From: Bemisia tabaci
Lineage: Eukaryota > Arthropoda > Insecta > Hemiptera > Aleyrodidae
Direction: 5' to 3'
Length of the DNA stretch: 64,000 nucleotides
NCBI RefSeq assembly: GCF_918797505.1
Contig: NC_092793.1
Coordinates: 61,585,749-61,649,748, forward strand
Below the pieces are notes generated by a model. The model was not told the origin of the DNA. It saw only the letters and a list, made by a program, of their open reading frames with translations, and did not search any database. This document shows positions 1-11,463 of this stretch, in pieces (position 1 is the first letter of the stretch; every line of letters begins with the position of its first letter). The position numbers were made by a program, and so were the translations under genes.

Positions 1-44
1 TCTGCCTCATTTGTCAGCAGAAGAGGAAAACTTTGTGTCGACTG

Positions 45-84
45 ATGGAAGGAAGCCTGTTAAAGTGGACAAATTATTGGAATG
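45..84 (+). CDS. PLEKHA3: PLEKHA3-like exon 1 (start codon)
   Basis: Encodes [13 protein letters not shown] plus one base of a Gly codon, followed by a GTAATT donor. It contains the conserved K7 and most of the membrane-inserting loop. The first 44 bases of the window are presumably 5' UTR. Confidence 0.88.
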
Positions 85-3000
85 GTAATTTAATGTCTGT
101 TTACATCAGTTATGTTTAGATATTAGAAAAATTGCCATGAGTGATCGTGTTATTTACGCAGCAGATTTTGTTTCGGCTCACTATTTCTGTTATCTCTTTG
201 ACAGGACACCCCTGCGCTCTTTGAGGGCATAGAAAGAAAAAAAAAGAAACCCTTCTTCATAGTTCACTGTCCAGTCAAATACCACCTACCCTAGTAAGAA
301 TTGTAGTAGGAAGTGGTCCAATTTTCACAGATTATCTTGTTCTTAGAAAAGAGAAATCAGGGAAATTTTCAAATAATGTAATTTAAATTAATTACAGCAG
401 GAAGTTCATAATCGTGCTAATGAAGGTATGTGTTTTTGCCATTGACGTATAATATAATCTAGACTGCACATTAGGAAATTTCTGCAAGACTAGAGTCCCT
501 TCAGGCGAGACGATAGGCAACCCAGCAACACCCAGTAAGTGTACCGGCAATACGTACTGAGACATAATGGAAACGCCAGTCTTATCAGTGCCGTTGCCTG
601 ATACGGGTACACTTACCTTGTATATCCGGCGGGATCAACTAGGCTGAAGGCGCGTCTTTACCCCCCTAGCTGTCTTACCTTCCCCGCCTATAGTCGGGCC
701 CAATGCACGGTCTAGATTGTATTATATGTCAACGGTTTTTGCAGTTTCACAGTCAATTTAAGTTATCTTTCATTGGCCTCTTGGATGAAAAAAAATGTCC
801 CGATAGAAAATCCTCCAATTTAGCAATGGCGCTGATGCCTAACGGACAAAAATAGACAAGTATTGTCTTTTAAAAATCAAATGCTTACCTTAATCTCAAT
901 AAGGAAGAGAGTCCTCATCCAAGGTACCTCATTGTGTGATGCCAGATGGTTGACAATGACTCGGAATGTAGAGTAAGCAGTACCTGGAAAAGCAGGAAAA
1001 TAATGAAAGTAAACAATAAATTTAATGAAGATACTCCTCCAAAGGTCCAGCAATCAACATAGAACTACAAACCAAGGTGGAACTTCATCCGTGGCCAGAG
1101 TAGGAATTGTGCAGTCCTGTAAATAGACACCATTGAGAAACAGAATGTTTTTGAGGAAAGGTGTACAGTCCAGATTTCATGCCTCAGCTATTAGAAACGG
1201 ATAGAAACTCTCTGTCAATAACCTAACCAAACAAACCGATTGCCCAAAGTCTATGTTGTTCTGCTCCTTTTCTGGAGAGAAAATTTTGGAAAATTCATAG
1301 AAAAGTTCCAGTCCTCCAGATAAGAGTGTAAGTACTCTCTCTGAGGTGGTCAGTCTATCATTTACCATCCAAAAGCTAAAAGTGCGTTCAGATGTTCAGA
1401 TGGGTTGACAAGCTGCATTACCAACATGTATCTGTTTCTTCAAATCACACAGCTAGTGCTGATTGCACTGATCTTGAAGCTGAAGCTTGTTTTGAAGCCA
1501 TCTGAAAGCGCCCCTAGTATGTTGACTTTAGTAATTCAATGATTCAGGGCGAGATGAAATAACAGTTGTTGGCATTATTAAACATCAGTAATAAATGGAA
1601 GCAGTGTTCGAAACTCACGTGCGCCAACGCGCCAAATGTGCCTATGAAATCGATCATGGCGCCTAAAAAAGGAAGGCTCTGCGCCAACGTGGCCTCCAAA
1701 AAAAATTCCTGATTTTTCTGTTTGGTGATTATTCAAAATTTCCCCCAAGTTACAGTTACTAGTTCTGGAACTAAAACATCTTGAGTCTGACTTTTCACTA
1801 AATGAGCCGTGGTTTATCGGCAAAAAAGTCAATTTGGCCCCTAAAATATCTTCAATGGCCCCTTAAAATCGAGCTTAATGCGCCACATGGCTTCTGAAAC
1901 TCAAAGGTGAGTTTTGAACACTGAATGAAAGTATCAGACCAGAAAAAAATACTTCATTTTTGACTTTTTACATGTAGCTCTTGACCGCAGTTCACACTAG
2001 GGTTGCAGAACCTACCCAGCTATTTCTCCTAGAGTTTTGTGCAGGTGAAGTGTTAGTTTGTAAGACTTTCTAAAAGTAATCAAAGCTTTCCTCTCTTTTA
2101 TCTATAGGTTGGCAACCGCGTTGGTTTATCTTGGAGAATGGCATACTGTCTTACTACATGTCCTTGGAAGAAGTTAATCAAGGTTCAAAAGGTGCAGTAA
2201 AAGTCTCAGCCTGTGAAATTATCGGTGAGTGTAGGGGCCGTTGAAGAATATGAAGGATAAAGGAGTTAAACAATATAAATAATTCAATTAAGATAATAAG
2301 AGTCATTTTGATTTTAACAAACCCAACTGAGTTCGACTCAAGGCTCATGTTCAAAGTTCATTTTTTCATATGCGTCTCGTAAGTATCTAACTCTAAACTG
2401 CACAAATTTACCACTAAACTATTACCTCCGGCTAGTTGCCCCTCAATTGTAAATTGTATATTTGGACTGCATTTTGCAATTTGGAGCTATAAATTCTAAC
2501 TCATCTGACAAAACACTTATGTGCATAGGGAAACTAATTGCACATACATTGCTTTTAAACCGGACCGAAATTTATAGTTCTTAATTGCAAAATGTAGTCC
2601 ATTTCATCTTTGTTTTAAAAACTGAGGTAGAGAAAAAGAAGGAGTCATAGCCCATACAACTCTTCAAGGAAGCTCATCGTAAGATAGAGATCACGTAGAG
2701 TTAAAAAAAAAAATTTGGGGGGGAGGGGGGAGTTATGAGGCATAAGGAGATAAAACTAAGTAATTGCATCCCGGGCATCTATGAATTTGTTGGTGACATG
2801 AGCGAGTACAGACCATTTTTGGCATTGATTCTCTTGAGAAGGGCGTGATTTGTAAGTAATGTCATACTTGAAAAATTGTTATCAAAAACCATAATTTATA
2901 TAGAAAAATGCCATAAAATCGAGGTATGCACTTCTGCAGTTTCACCATGGATTTGTAGCACCTAGTGTCCTACTTGCTTGAAACTGATCTCTATCTGTTG

Positions 3001-6000
3001 TGCCGATTTCTTTGTCAAAAAGACACAAAATAAAATAATTTAGTGCTTTGCAAATCTCCACCAAACGGAGGACTCATCCATTCATTAAAATCTGTTGGAT
3101 GATTAATTTTCCTCTTTGTTTCTTCAGTTAGCAATGTTGATAATACAAGAATGGATCTGGTCATACCCGGGGAGAAACACTTATACTTGAAGGCGGCATC
3201 TTCACAAGAGAGGCAACAGTGGCTCATTGCATTAGGCAGTTCAAAGGCTTGTCTTACAACTAGACATAGACCAGGCTCAGGTATTTATTTTTCGAGTTTT
3301 GTAGTTTTCTCATGTTGGCTATCAGGGTATCTTCAGCAAAAGATATTCCGTTCAGCAAGAACAGCTGAAACCCAGTTTTTCATTCACCTCCTTGTCCAAT
3401 TTCTGTAAATACTGTTTTCTTGTCACAAATGGACCTGTAGTCATGAAGGATCTTAAATTTTTTTTTTTTTTTTTTGTAGCTCTTATCTTGACTTTTTTTT
3501 ACACTTAAATTCCAACAAGTATTCTATGCGGTACCTGATTCTGAGAGTTAGCGGTTTTTTTTAGCACTACGCACTCTTACCTAGGTTTGTGAGACTGCAT
3601 AATGAAGAGCTCTTTTCAACTGATGCGGGTATATATACTGCTGTTCAATGCTAAACATTTGTAAAAATTACTCTCAGTGAAAGAAAAGGTGTCTTTCAAG
3701 TGGAAAGCAGATTTTTTTTAAAAAAAAATTCCATTCCAAAGTAACAAGTAGGATATGGATTTAATCTGATTTCTGTTGATGCAGACTCATCATCTCCTGA
3801 TTCATTAAAGGCAAAGAAATCGGAATTGAAACTGTACTGTGACCTCTTAATGCAGCAAATTCACACTATTAGGAAAGCAGCAACGGGTGAGGCAGGCCCT
3901 GATACGGAGGTAATTAATAAATTATTTCATCTCCTCACTACTTTCAAAATTTTTTTTACCTCTTGTGACTTTAGATGTTTCAAAAATCAAATTTCAAGAC
4001 CTTTATTCTAATTGGTAAAGCAGGACACTTACTTTTGTTTGCAGAATTTACAAAAATTTTTCTAACAGCTTGTCGTTTGCAGCATCATTAGAAGTCCTCA
4101 AGGTACCTGCAAAACAGGTATCCTGAGGTTTCGGCAGGAGGGATTCGGCGGCAGATGTTTCGGTGGGGAAGGTAGGGCGCAAGGCGGTTTTGGTGCAAGA
4201 TTTTTCAGCGCAGAGCTTTCAGCGTCCCTTTTTTTAATCAAGAAAGTTTAAGACACGTGGCAACCCAGGACGTTTTTTGCATTTTAGCTAATGTATCTGG
4301 CGGAATATTCAAAAACATGGATTACTGGTCCGATACTCTTCTGACCCTGGTTTTGCTTCACAACTTTGTCCAGCAAGACAACTCTTGACTTTCTTTGAGT
4401 GTCAATAACTCCATACCAAAAAATCTGTGAGCCTGCAAAGAAATCTCAAGGCTTCCAGTGGTAGCTTTTGGGGTCGAATATGGTTAATGAAACAAGAACT
4501 TGGAAGAGTCCTTTAACTTGTACCTGCTGGCCTAGGAATACGAGAGGTTAGTTAGTGAAACTCGGATCACTAAGGTCTCTTAGAAATTCAGTGGTTCTAA
4601 TTCTACATTCATCCATCTAAGTTTAGGCTAATCAAATTGCCTGCTGCAAATTAAATTTCTCCAAAAATGTTTACATCTGAATGGCGTTATTTTATTCTGT
4701 TTTCTTTTCTTTTTCATTTTTTATTTAATTATTCCTCTTTGCCATCAGGGTCTGATGAAGTAAAATTAATAAATATTTAATCTTAAATATGCTTTGCTCT
4801 TGAGCAAGACATTAAGTAGGGTAGAAAGAGGAACTGCAGACAATCTAGAGTCAGAAAAGCTGTAAGGAAAAGTTAACTTTTGCCCAGTAGTCAATCTCGT
4901 CAAATTTGAATTACAGATCGGCAAGATAATGTTATCCATATTGCATATCCAAAGAACTTACCTTTTTCTAAAGTATCGGGTAAAGAAATGTCCAAGGAAG
5001 GCACATACCGTTAAGCCTCCAAAAAGTTTTTTTAGGACTCTTTTCAGAAACAATGTTTTCTTAACCTTTACTCATATGTACATTGCAATGTGTTTGCAGA
5101 AAATGTATGAGGAATGCACGCTGCTAGAAGCAACCTGTGATACTTTTATTAAGACCTTAGAAGAAATTATGAATGTTTCTAATTCCAACAGTCCTAACGA
5201 CTTCTTCCCTAACTCCAGTTCCATTTTTCATTCTAACCATTCTGGCATCAAACAGCAGACGGTGAGTGTAAATATTTCATTTTTTAAAACTTTTTCGGAA
5301 AAAAAAAAAGAAAGAAAAAAAAAAGGCATTGTATCAACAAATCAATCTCTATTAAAATATTCACTTAAACAATCATTGGCTCGTACAAATAATTGTGCAT
5401 ATGACTCCTTTAATAAATTTTAAGGTTAATTTATTTCATTCTTCCCTAAACTATTATTTCATTTACTCTCTTCGACTACAGGAGTTTCAGCATTTTCACA
5501 TTTCTGACCGAATTAGGCAGTAAGCAACCTAGTCATATCTTGCCGAGACCAAGCCAACCAATGACTCACAATAAGTTAAACTTTAGGAATTTATTTGTAG
5601 CATGTAATACTCAACTGGCAAATGAAATTTTCTGGGATGGGCGTCCTTCTGTATGACAAAGAAACTTTTTTCACCATATGCTCTTCTGATCACGAAGTAA
5701 TCATTGCTCAAGATGAAGAGGATCCTGAGCTTATGACTCAAAAGTTGATATCAGAAATTGGCGCCTTGAGATTAATGCGACTGAAACCAAGAAGTTAACC
5801 GTGGATAAGAGTCAGCCTCAGCAGAGGATAGAATTAGACGTATGGCAGATCGAAAGCGGTAAAGCTAAGGCCCAAGCCATCAAGAATAGAAAAATGCCAG
5901 GGTGGAGAAATATGGTCGTGTTGAATAGAGTGTTGTGGGATCGAAGGATTTCCAAAGAATACAAAAGGAGCATCTACCTCACGATATTCAGAAGTATAGT

Positions 6001-6243
6001 AGCCTACAGGTTTGAAGTAGTGCCCATGAAACTGCAAACCCAGATGGTTTCAGAGGCGTTAGAGATGAATTCTGATGTAGATCAGCTGGTATTTTCAGAA
6101 GAGATCTAATCTTAGAACTAATTTTAGGTTACAAGATATTTTTCCTCTCAACAATTAAATATTTCATCTATTTATGTTTTCAGAAAAGTCCAATTCAACC
6201 CAGTCTGCCAAAGAAAACAAGATCAACTTCTCACGATCGGTAA
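45..6243 (+). CDS. PLEKHA3: PLEKHA3/FAPP1-like PH-domain protein, complete gene (6 coding exons)
   Basis: Coding exons 45-84, 2108-2224, 3128-3280, 3785-3909, 5100-5261 and 6184-6243 join in frame to 218 aa. The protein starts [20 protein letters not shown], nearly identical to the vertebrate FAPP1 start, so the ATG at 45 is secure. Residues 1 to about 95 are a PH domain. K7, W15 and R18 and the loop TNYWNGW correspond to the PI4P site and membrane wedge of FAPP1. The motifs [11 protein letters not shown] and [11 protein letters not shown] close the domain. A helical segment follows ([17 protein letters not shown]), as in the family. Family members bind PI4P and ARF1 at the trans-Golgi. Human FAPP1 is 300 aa, so this protein is short. 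No GLTP domain is present, which argues against FAPP2/PLEKHA8. The stop at 6241-6243 overlaps a possible GTAATA donor at 6240, but an AATAAA 196 bases later supports termination here. Confidence 0.9.
440..734. mobile_element. TIR element, 295 bp, 8-bp TSD, in PLEKHA3 intron 1
   Basis: Inverted ends of about 35 bp: CATTGACGTATAATATAATC at the left matches the reverse complement of the right end (CGTTGACATATAATACAATC). The flanks carry the direct duplication GTTTTTGC at 432-439 and 735-742. No ORF. The TSD length suits a hAT-like or P-like transposase, although the CATTG terminus does not fit the usual hAT YARNG. Confidence 0.8.
1602..1923. mobile_element. hAT-like MITE family A, copy 1 (322 bp)
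   Basis: Begins CAGTGTTCGAAACTCAC and ends in its inverted copy (GTGAGTTTTGAACACTG). Flanked by AATGGAAG (1594-1601) and AATGAAAG (1924-1931), an 8-bp TSD with one mismatch. A second copy lies at 39440-39850. The interior has repeated GGCGCC and GCGCCAA motifs but no ORF. Confidence 0.85.
2108..2224 (+). CDS. PLEKHA3: PLEKHA3-like exon 2 (core PH strands)
   Basis: Acceptor TCTATAG and donor GTGAGT. It encodes [19 protein letters not shown] and continues to the CEII motif. Enters and leaves in phase 1. Confidence 0.93.
2462..2601. mobile_element. Palindromic MITE family B, copy 1 (about 140 bp)
   Basis: Ends are inverted: TTGGACTGCATTTTGCAATT at the left and its near complement (TTGCAAAATGTAGTCCA) at the right. 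The middle ACACTTATGTGCATAGGGAA is shared almost base for base with a second copy at 42732-42872. Non-coding. Confidence 0.8.
3128..3280 (+). CDS. PLEKHA3: PLEKHA3-like exon 3 (end of PH domain)
   Basis: Acceptor TTTCTTCAG and donor GTATTT. It encodes [19 protein letters not shown] and then the C-terminal PH helix with [17 protein letters not shown]. Phase 1 to phase 1. Confidence 0.93.
3785..3909 (+). CDS. PLEKHA3: PLEKHA3-like exon 4
   Basis: Acceptor GATGCAG and donor GTAATT. It encodes the linker [14 protein letters not shown] followed by [17 protein letters not shown], which matches the FAPP1 segment after the PH domain. Ends in phase 0. Confidence 0.9.
5100..5261 (+). CDS. PLEKHA3: PLEKHA3-like exon 5
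   Basis: Acceptor GTTTGCAG and donor GTGAGT, 54 whole codons. It encodes [20 protein letters not shown], resembling the FAPP1 stretch with SATCNTFITTLEE, then a Ser/Asn-rich tail. Confidence 0.88.
5629..6110 (+). pseudogene. Degenerate LINE reverse-transcriptase fragment in PLEKHA3 intron 5
   Basis: Translation gives [20 protein letters not shown] and then [17 protein letters not shown], which aligns with SGMGVPL...CFADDQVVIAQNEEDTNYMTRKL of the LINE ORF at 54038-55921. The catalytic FADD has decayed to SSDH. A frameshift near 5770 moves the reading to [18 protein letters not shown] and on to [20 protein letters not shown], matching MLNGVLWDQSISKETKRKIY of the longer copy. It is an old fragment of the same family and lacks both ends. 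Confidence 0.85.
6184..6243 (+). CDS. PLEKHA3: PLEKHA3-like terminal exon 6
   Basis: Acceptor GTTTTCAG. It encodes [19 protein letters not shown] and then TAA. The basic KRS/TSH stretch recalls the FAPP1 KRSVSHPG region. Splicing at the GTAATA overlapping the stop is an alternative; a possible receiving exon at 9660 would add only about ten residues. Confidence 0.72.
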   Translation, partial: KSPIQPSLPKKTRSTSHDR

Positions 6244-6438
6244 TATGATTATAAATTATCCTCTATCACAGGTTGAATTAAAAAGTTTCTTGCCCTTGTT
6301 AAAAACAGAATAGTTTTAATAGTCCCATCAGAAATTGGATTCTATTTCTCAAAATGATAAATTCTCTGAAGCAACATTGTACCAGATTATTGTAAAGAAT
6401 TATGAAGAATATGTTAAAGAATCAATTTAAGGTTTCTA

Positions 6439-6444
6439 AATAAA
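6439..6444 (+). terminator. Polyadenylation signal AATAAA for the PLEKHA3-like gene
   Basis: AATAAA lies 196 bases after the TAA and is followed by a GT-rich stretch (TGTTGTGTCC), as expected for a cleavage site. Other AATAAA motifs lie near 6671 and 7060. Confidence 0.55.
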
Positions 6445-6499
6445 TGTTGTGTCCGATACATTTGAATACTGAAGCATAAATTGGCTTAAGAGGGCATTA

Positions 6500-8300
6500 A
6501 TTTAATTAAGAAACAGTTCAGTGGAAAGGACGTATCCAGAATGTCATTTAATGCTGTCTGTAATGAGAAGTAGACAACCACGTAATTATATACAATGCAA
6601 TTCCATGAGACAGCACAGCTACAGACGTTCAAAGCTTTACTGTCCATCTCTTTCTCACTTGATGTGAGGAGAATAAATTTTTCACTGTGCCGTGAATGCC
6701 GTGATACTCCAGAAGTACATAGTACTTAAACCAGATTGTCTTCTAGTTGGGTAGGAAGTTAGTACATACTTTCAGTTATCAAAATTTTATCTCATCAAAA
6801 ATGAGACACATGCTCATTCATTTCTTTAACTGAGTTTTGCTGATCTCCTCTCCACCTTCAAGAACTTGAAACAACTGGGGGTGATTTGCCCTGGGGTCAA
6901 GTTGTGATCAAAATGGTTGTCGATATATTGCATTATTTAAATTAACAAATCTGTACAAACTTGTTTTTGCACCAGACAAAATGGCAACCTTTGTACTTGA
7001 GTGAATAGAATCGTAAATACACTAAAAAAAAAGAAAATAAGTAATGAACATTATGTGAAGGAATAAAGTAACATTTGTCTACAAAAGATAGTAATTATGT
7101 TTATGTAATATTATGTATTTCACTACAGCCAAATGCTGTATTGAATGCCTTTCTCTTTTTAAATGTAAATAAATTATCATCATACTTAAAGGGGCAGAAG
7201 CTATTATCTTTTTTGCATGAAATTCATGGTTTCTTAAAATTTTGTACAAACTGTCATAATACTTGCACATAATATTATTGCACTATTCTAGAGCAAAAAA
7301 ACTGATTTGAAACAATCTCTTCTCTAATTAATGAATTATGTGCTATGGCAACCCAAGTAATGAAGCATCCATTATTTCCTGTTGAACATTAACGAAAGGC
7401 TTGCTCATTATGGTCTTTTACATGTCCATCGAGAATTCTGGCCTGCGCTTTAAATTTTGCGCATCAGAAGTTGATGTATACCTTCTATAAGACAAGAGAG
7501 AATAAATTTGTATAACTTACCCATCTTACAATTGGCTTGTAAGTATTAAATGATTTCAAAGCAACATCCCGACGCTGGGACATAAAGTCTCGCAAAACTT
7601 TAAATTCTTAAGTTACCCATAATGTAACTCTATCTTTACTGGTTGGAGCAAACTATGCCATGAGATTTTTGGAGAATAATTTTTGATGATAGATAATTAA
7701 AGTTATCTAGTCTATAAAAAGTATATTCATATTTAACTTTTATTTGATAGCAATGATTCGATTTTGACCCTGCAAATGCTGTGCTTTTTTAATTGTTTAA
7801 AAAAGAAATGTGTGAACACATTTTTCAGGATTTTACAGTGATGTATAAAAAAAGTTCATAGCAGCTTGTAGTTCCCTTTATTGCCTCATGGCATATTTGG
7901 TGTCACATTTGTGTTTATAGCATAATGTAGTATCTATTTCGAAGCACAATCAACTAAATCAATCAGCAGGAATTTTGAAACTACTGTTTGCACAACAAGA
8001 CATCAAAAATCTATTTATTGCATGGTACAAATAGGGTTTTGGCTCGCTGTGTCGTCTTGTCATTGCATAAAATAGTTTCAACAATCAGGCTACAGTTGGA
8101 AAGCTAAACCATATTGAAGTAAGTCCTACTACAAGTTTCAAAATTCAAGTTCTGTCTTCGTAAAAATGTAAGCCATGTTAATTTTTCTGAGGCTAGGATA
8201 ACCTCTAACAACTTGTGGAAGACTATGAGTAAACTTAAAATATTGGTACCTCAAATATGTCACTAAAAATTATCTCTTTCTACATTCTAGTTTAGTTCTT
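6500..8300. other. Intergenic AT-rich spacer, nothing recognised
   Basis: Downstream of the PLEKHA3-like gene. Only short random ORFs and several AATAAA motifs are present. No splice-consistent exon or repeat pair was found. Confidence 0.5.
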
Positions 8301-8340
8301 TTTTACGTTAGTGTTATTCTAACATGTACTTTGTACGTAA

Positions 8341-8671
8341 ATGAGGACTTATCTGTAACAATAATGGATGTCGAGTTTTCACATTGTGAGAAAATTGCGT
8401 TTGAAGTTTTCGAAGCTTTGCACTTTTCCGCCGGTAGAATCGAGAGGATTCCCATAAAGATTTTCATGAAGAGCAATTCTTCCAGTAAAAAACACACGTT
8501 TTACGATCTATGTGAGTGAAAAATTGAAGGAGTAACAGCGATTTGAAAAAGATGTGACATCCGCTATTTTCACTGCAAACACTTTTTTATGCATGAAACA
8601 AAGTCTTCAGGAAGGGTAAAGCTGGTGAAACAATTGAAATTACCTAAAAGTAAGTCAATGCTGAGTCATTT
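8341..8671. repeat. Dispersed repeat family C, copy 1
   Basis: About 330 bp closely matching 37411-37763 in the same orientation. Shared landmarks are GTCGAGTTTTCACATTGTGA, GAAGCTTTGCACTTT and AGTAAGTCAATGCTGAGTCA. Both strands carry short chance ORFs. No terminal repeats were identified, so the class is unknown. Confidence 0.75.
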
Positions 8672-11300
8672 AACAAAATTGATCAAGAAACTAAACCGTT
8701 TGTAACTCTTACAACAAAAACAAGGAACAAATCCTAAAATCAGTTAAAAATTCAACAATTCTGGCGAGACGGTCCCGATACGTATAATTTGAGTGTCAGC
8801 TACAGCCCATGGCCGGTGGGCAGGCAGTTATCGCAAGTGGATTCAAATCTCCACAGAGTCCTGCCGCGCCGGCCGGGGAAAACAGTGGATTCTCACATCT
8901 GCTGTTTTTACGAATAACATGATTTTCAGTTCATATCTCGCCGAAAAATTGCACTGGAAGTCTGAAACTTTGCACAGGCATTCTTGGAGGCTCTAGATTT
9001 CGAAAAAAGCGATTGCCCTAAAAATGGCGGATGCCAGCGACTGTTACTGTTACATGTATGTCCTCAAATACTTTGTCATTTCAATTGATTTTACCAAAAT
9101 TCTGGAACCATGCTTTGAAAAAAAAATTATGAAAATTGATTCTCCAACAATTGATTTTAGCACTCTTCACAATTCTTGATATCACCAATGTATTGTTTGA
9201 TGTAGCTCTTCGATTTAGTCTTATCAAACAGTAAATCCAATGATAACGTGGTCTTCTGATTCGGTACTCACTCGTTCTATTTACAAAATTTTCATTCTAG
9301 GTACTGAATTAATGCAAGTAAGTATTATGTAAATTTAATGGTTTATTTTGTGATGTATACTCAACCGGAAAATTCTTGATGGTACGTCCCTTGTAAATTC
9401 AGCAAGCTCTAAAAGAAAAAGGTTGTATTGAAGAACTCAATTTACCTCAATAAATTAAACAAGCTCTATTTATTGTGGCCCTAATTTTCACCGAAAACTG
9501 TTCAAACTTCAGGACACGTGGGTTTTCACCTTGTAAAATTTAATAGTTCCCATTCATTGACAAATTTACAAAGTAATGTTTTCAAAGTGATGTTATTTTT
9601 GGCATCATGTTGTAATGAGAGTGCTTGAATTCAGATTTCTTTGATTCTTGTCTTTCAGTCTGCCAATGAGTACGTATGCTTGTGTTTAAAAGGAACCAAC
9701 GATGTAGCTACCAACCTATCCTTTTTATTAATATAAATTTAAGTGGTGACTATCAGAACAGCACTTAAATATTATCAAATGTATTCTTCTATGGCTCTAC
9801 TTTCTCATTTTACTCATTGTAACTTCTCATTGCATTTGTTTCTTTGAGAGGCCACAATACAAGTAAAGTGAAGAATAAAATAGTGTATTTCCTTCATTCC
9901 TAAAAATACACTAAAAGTAACCAGTATTATGTCAGTTGATCTCACCGTCTTAAAGTAGATGCTACCACCAAATAATATTATCTCTTGAACTCAGATCTTT
10001 AATTTGTAGTAATATTACTTATCTACTGATGTCCCGAAAAAATGGAAAATTCAAGTTCAGCAGATGATAGGAAGGAGATTGATGTTTTTTTTATCAAGAG
10101 TTTTTTTATATTGATTTATCAATCTAAAATTAAGATAGACAAATGCAAAAATGGAAGTAGGTCATCAATGCTCAAAATAATTTCATTCTACAAAAGAATT
10201 GATGCTGCATTGTCTATCATCAAAAACTGACACATTTAATTCTCTCACCGAAATGTTGTCCATAAAAATGTAACAATAATTACTATGCCTACGAGAGGAA
10301 ACATCTATCCACATTATCAGATCCTTTTTAAATATTATTCTGTTATGTGTTGTAATTATTATGCCAGTATAAGTTTGTTGTGTGTTATTTACTTTAGTAA
10401 GGTGTTCCTGAAGTTTCCCATGAAGTCTCAATGAGAAAGTACATTAATTCTCAAAATTGCGCCCTGTCACCTGGTTACCAACATTTTTTTATTACTTCCC
10501 AGGAAAATGTTTGGAAAGAAACTTGGCAAACTGAATGTGTTTCTACCAAGAGAAACCTTCACTAATAACTTTCTGAGGCTCTGACTATTTTATTAAAAAT
10601 ATTTCTAAGTGTATACCAAATGTGTTTTTAACACAAACTGGAAACTTCTATTTACAACTAGATTAAGTATTCTAAAAGCGAAGAAAGCTTTGTCAGGAGG
10701 ATTGAAATGATTATTTCCGAACGCAAGAATACTAACAATAATTATGTTCCTGAGAATTTTAAAGCAGCTTTAACCATTCGAAAATAACTTTAAAAAAATC
10801 TTATCTTTCTTTCGACCAACTTTTGTCTCATATTGCCGGAAATATTTTTTTTGGAGTAGAACTCCAGAAGAATAATCAAAAGCAATAAGAAATTGTTTTC
10901 CTCATATCTGCACACATAGCTCTTGAAAGGTCAATCTTTTTCGCCTGGAAAGGCATCCACTACCTAGTCATCCTTAATCAAGAGACTTTGAATCGTGCAT
11001 GGTGTGCTTTAATTTTCTTTACTGACTTAATTATGAGTTGGAATTGGCCAGTTTCTCATAGGCATCGTACTTTTTACTAATTTGTGGTGTTGTCTGTGGA
11101 TATATTCTCTTTACAGATTCCTAGCTCTTTCCTTCTCCATTAAAATTTTAACAAATTGATTTATTAAGAGTCCACTTATGGTTACCGTTTTATGTACTTA
11201 CCTTCTTTACTGTTAAATTAGTTTGTTTTTGTTGGATTTGTACATTCCCTCTTTTTCAATAAAATAATTTTAAAGTTATCAATAACTTAGCTTCAATCGT
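8672..11300. other. Intergenic AT-rich spacer with no supported gene
   Basis: A short GC-richer patch at about 8805-8880 includes a T-arm-like hairpin (GTGGATTCAAATCTCCAC). The rest is AT-rich with no conserved reading frame seen. A T-rich homopolymer tract closes it at about 11300-11350. Confidence 0.45.
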
Positions 11301-11463
11301 TTGTTTGTTTTTTTTGTTTTTTTTTTGTTTTTTTTTTTTTTTTTTTTTTTTACCTATTAAAATAGCAACTTCAAAAATTAGGTACAGGGAAAAGTTGTGA
11401 AAATGACGGAAAGCAACAATGCATATCAATGACTACGATTTGAGTCAATAAATACTCAGCATC

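Noticed and set aside
8800..8880. tRNA-like or SINE-like segment with a T-arm hairpin
   Set aside because: The loop is 8 nt, the A-box to B-box spacing is too short and no acceptor stem forms. Not enough for a tRNA or SINE call.
9660..9690. Possible extra terminal exon of the PLEKHA3-like gene (acceptor TCTTTCAG, reading LPMSTYACV then stop)
   Set aside because: Adds only about ten unconserved residues, and a polyadenylation signal follows the stop at 6243.
45..11300. GLTP domain that would make the first gene FAPP2/PLEKHA8
   Set aside because: No GLTP-like exon was seen downstream and the gene appears to end at 6243.
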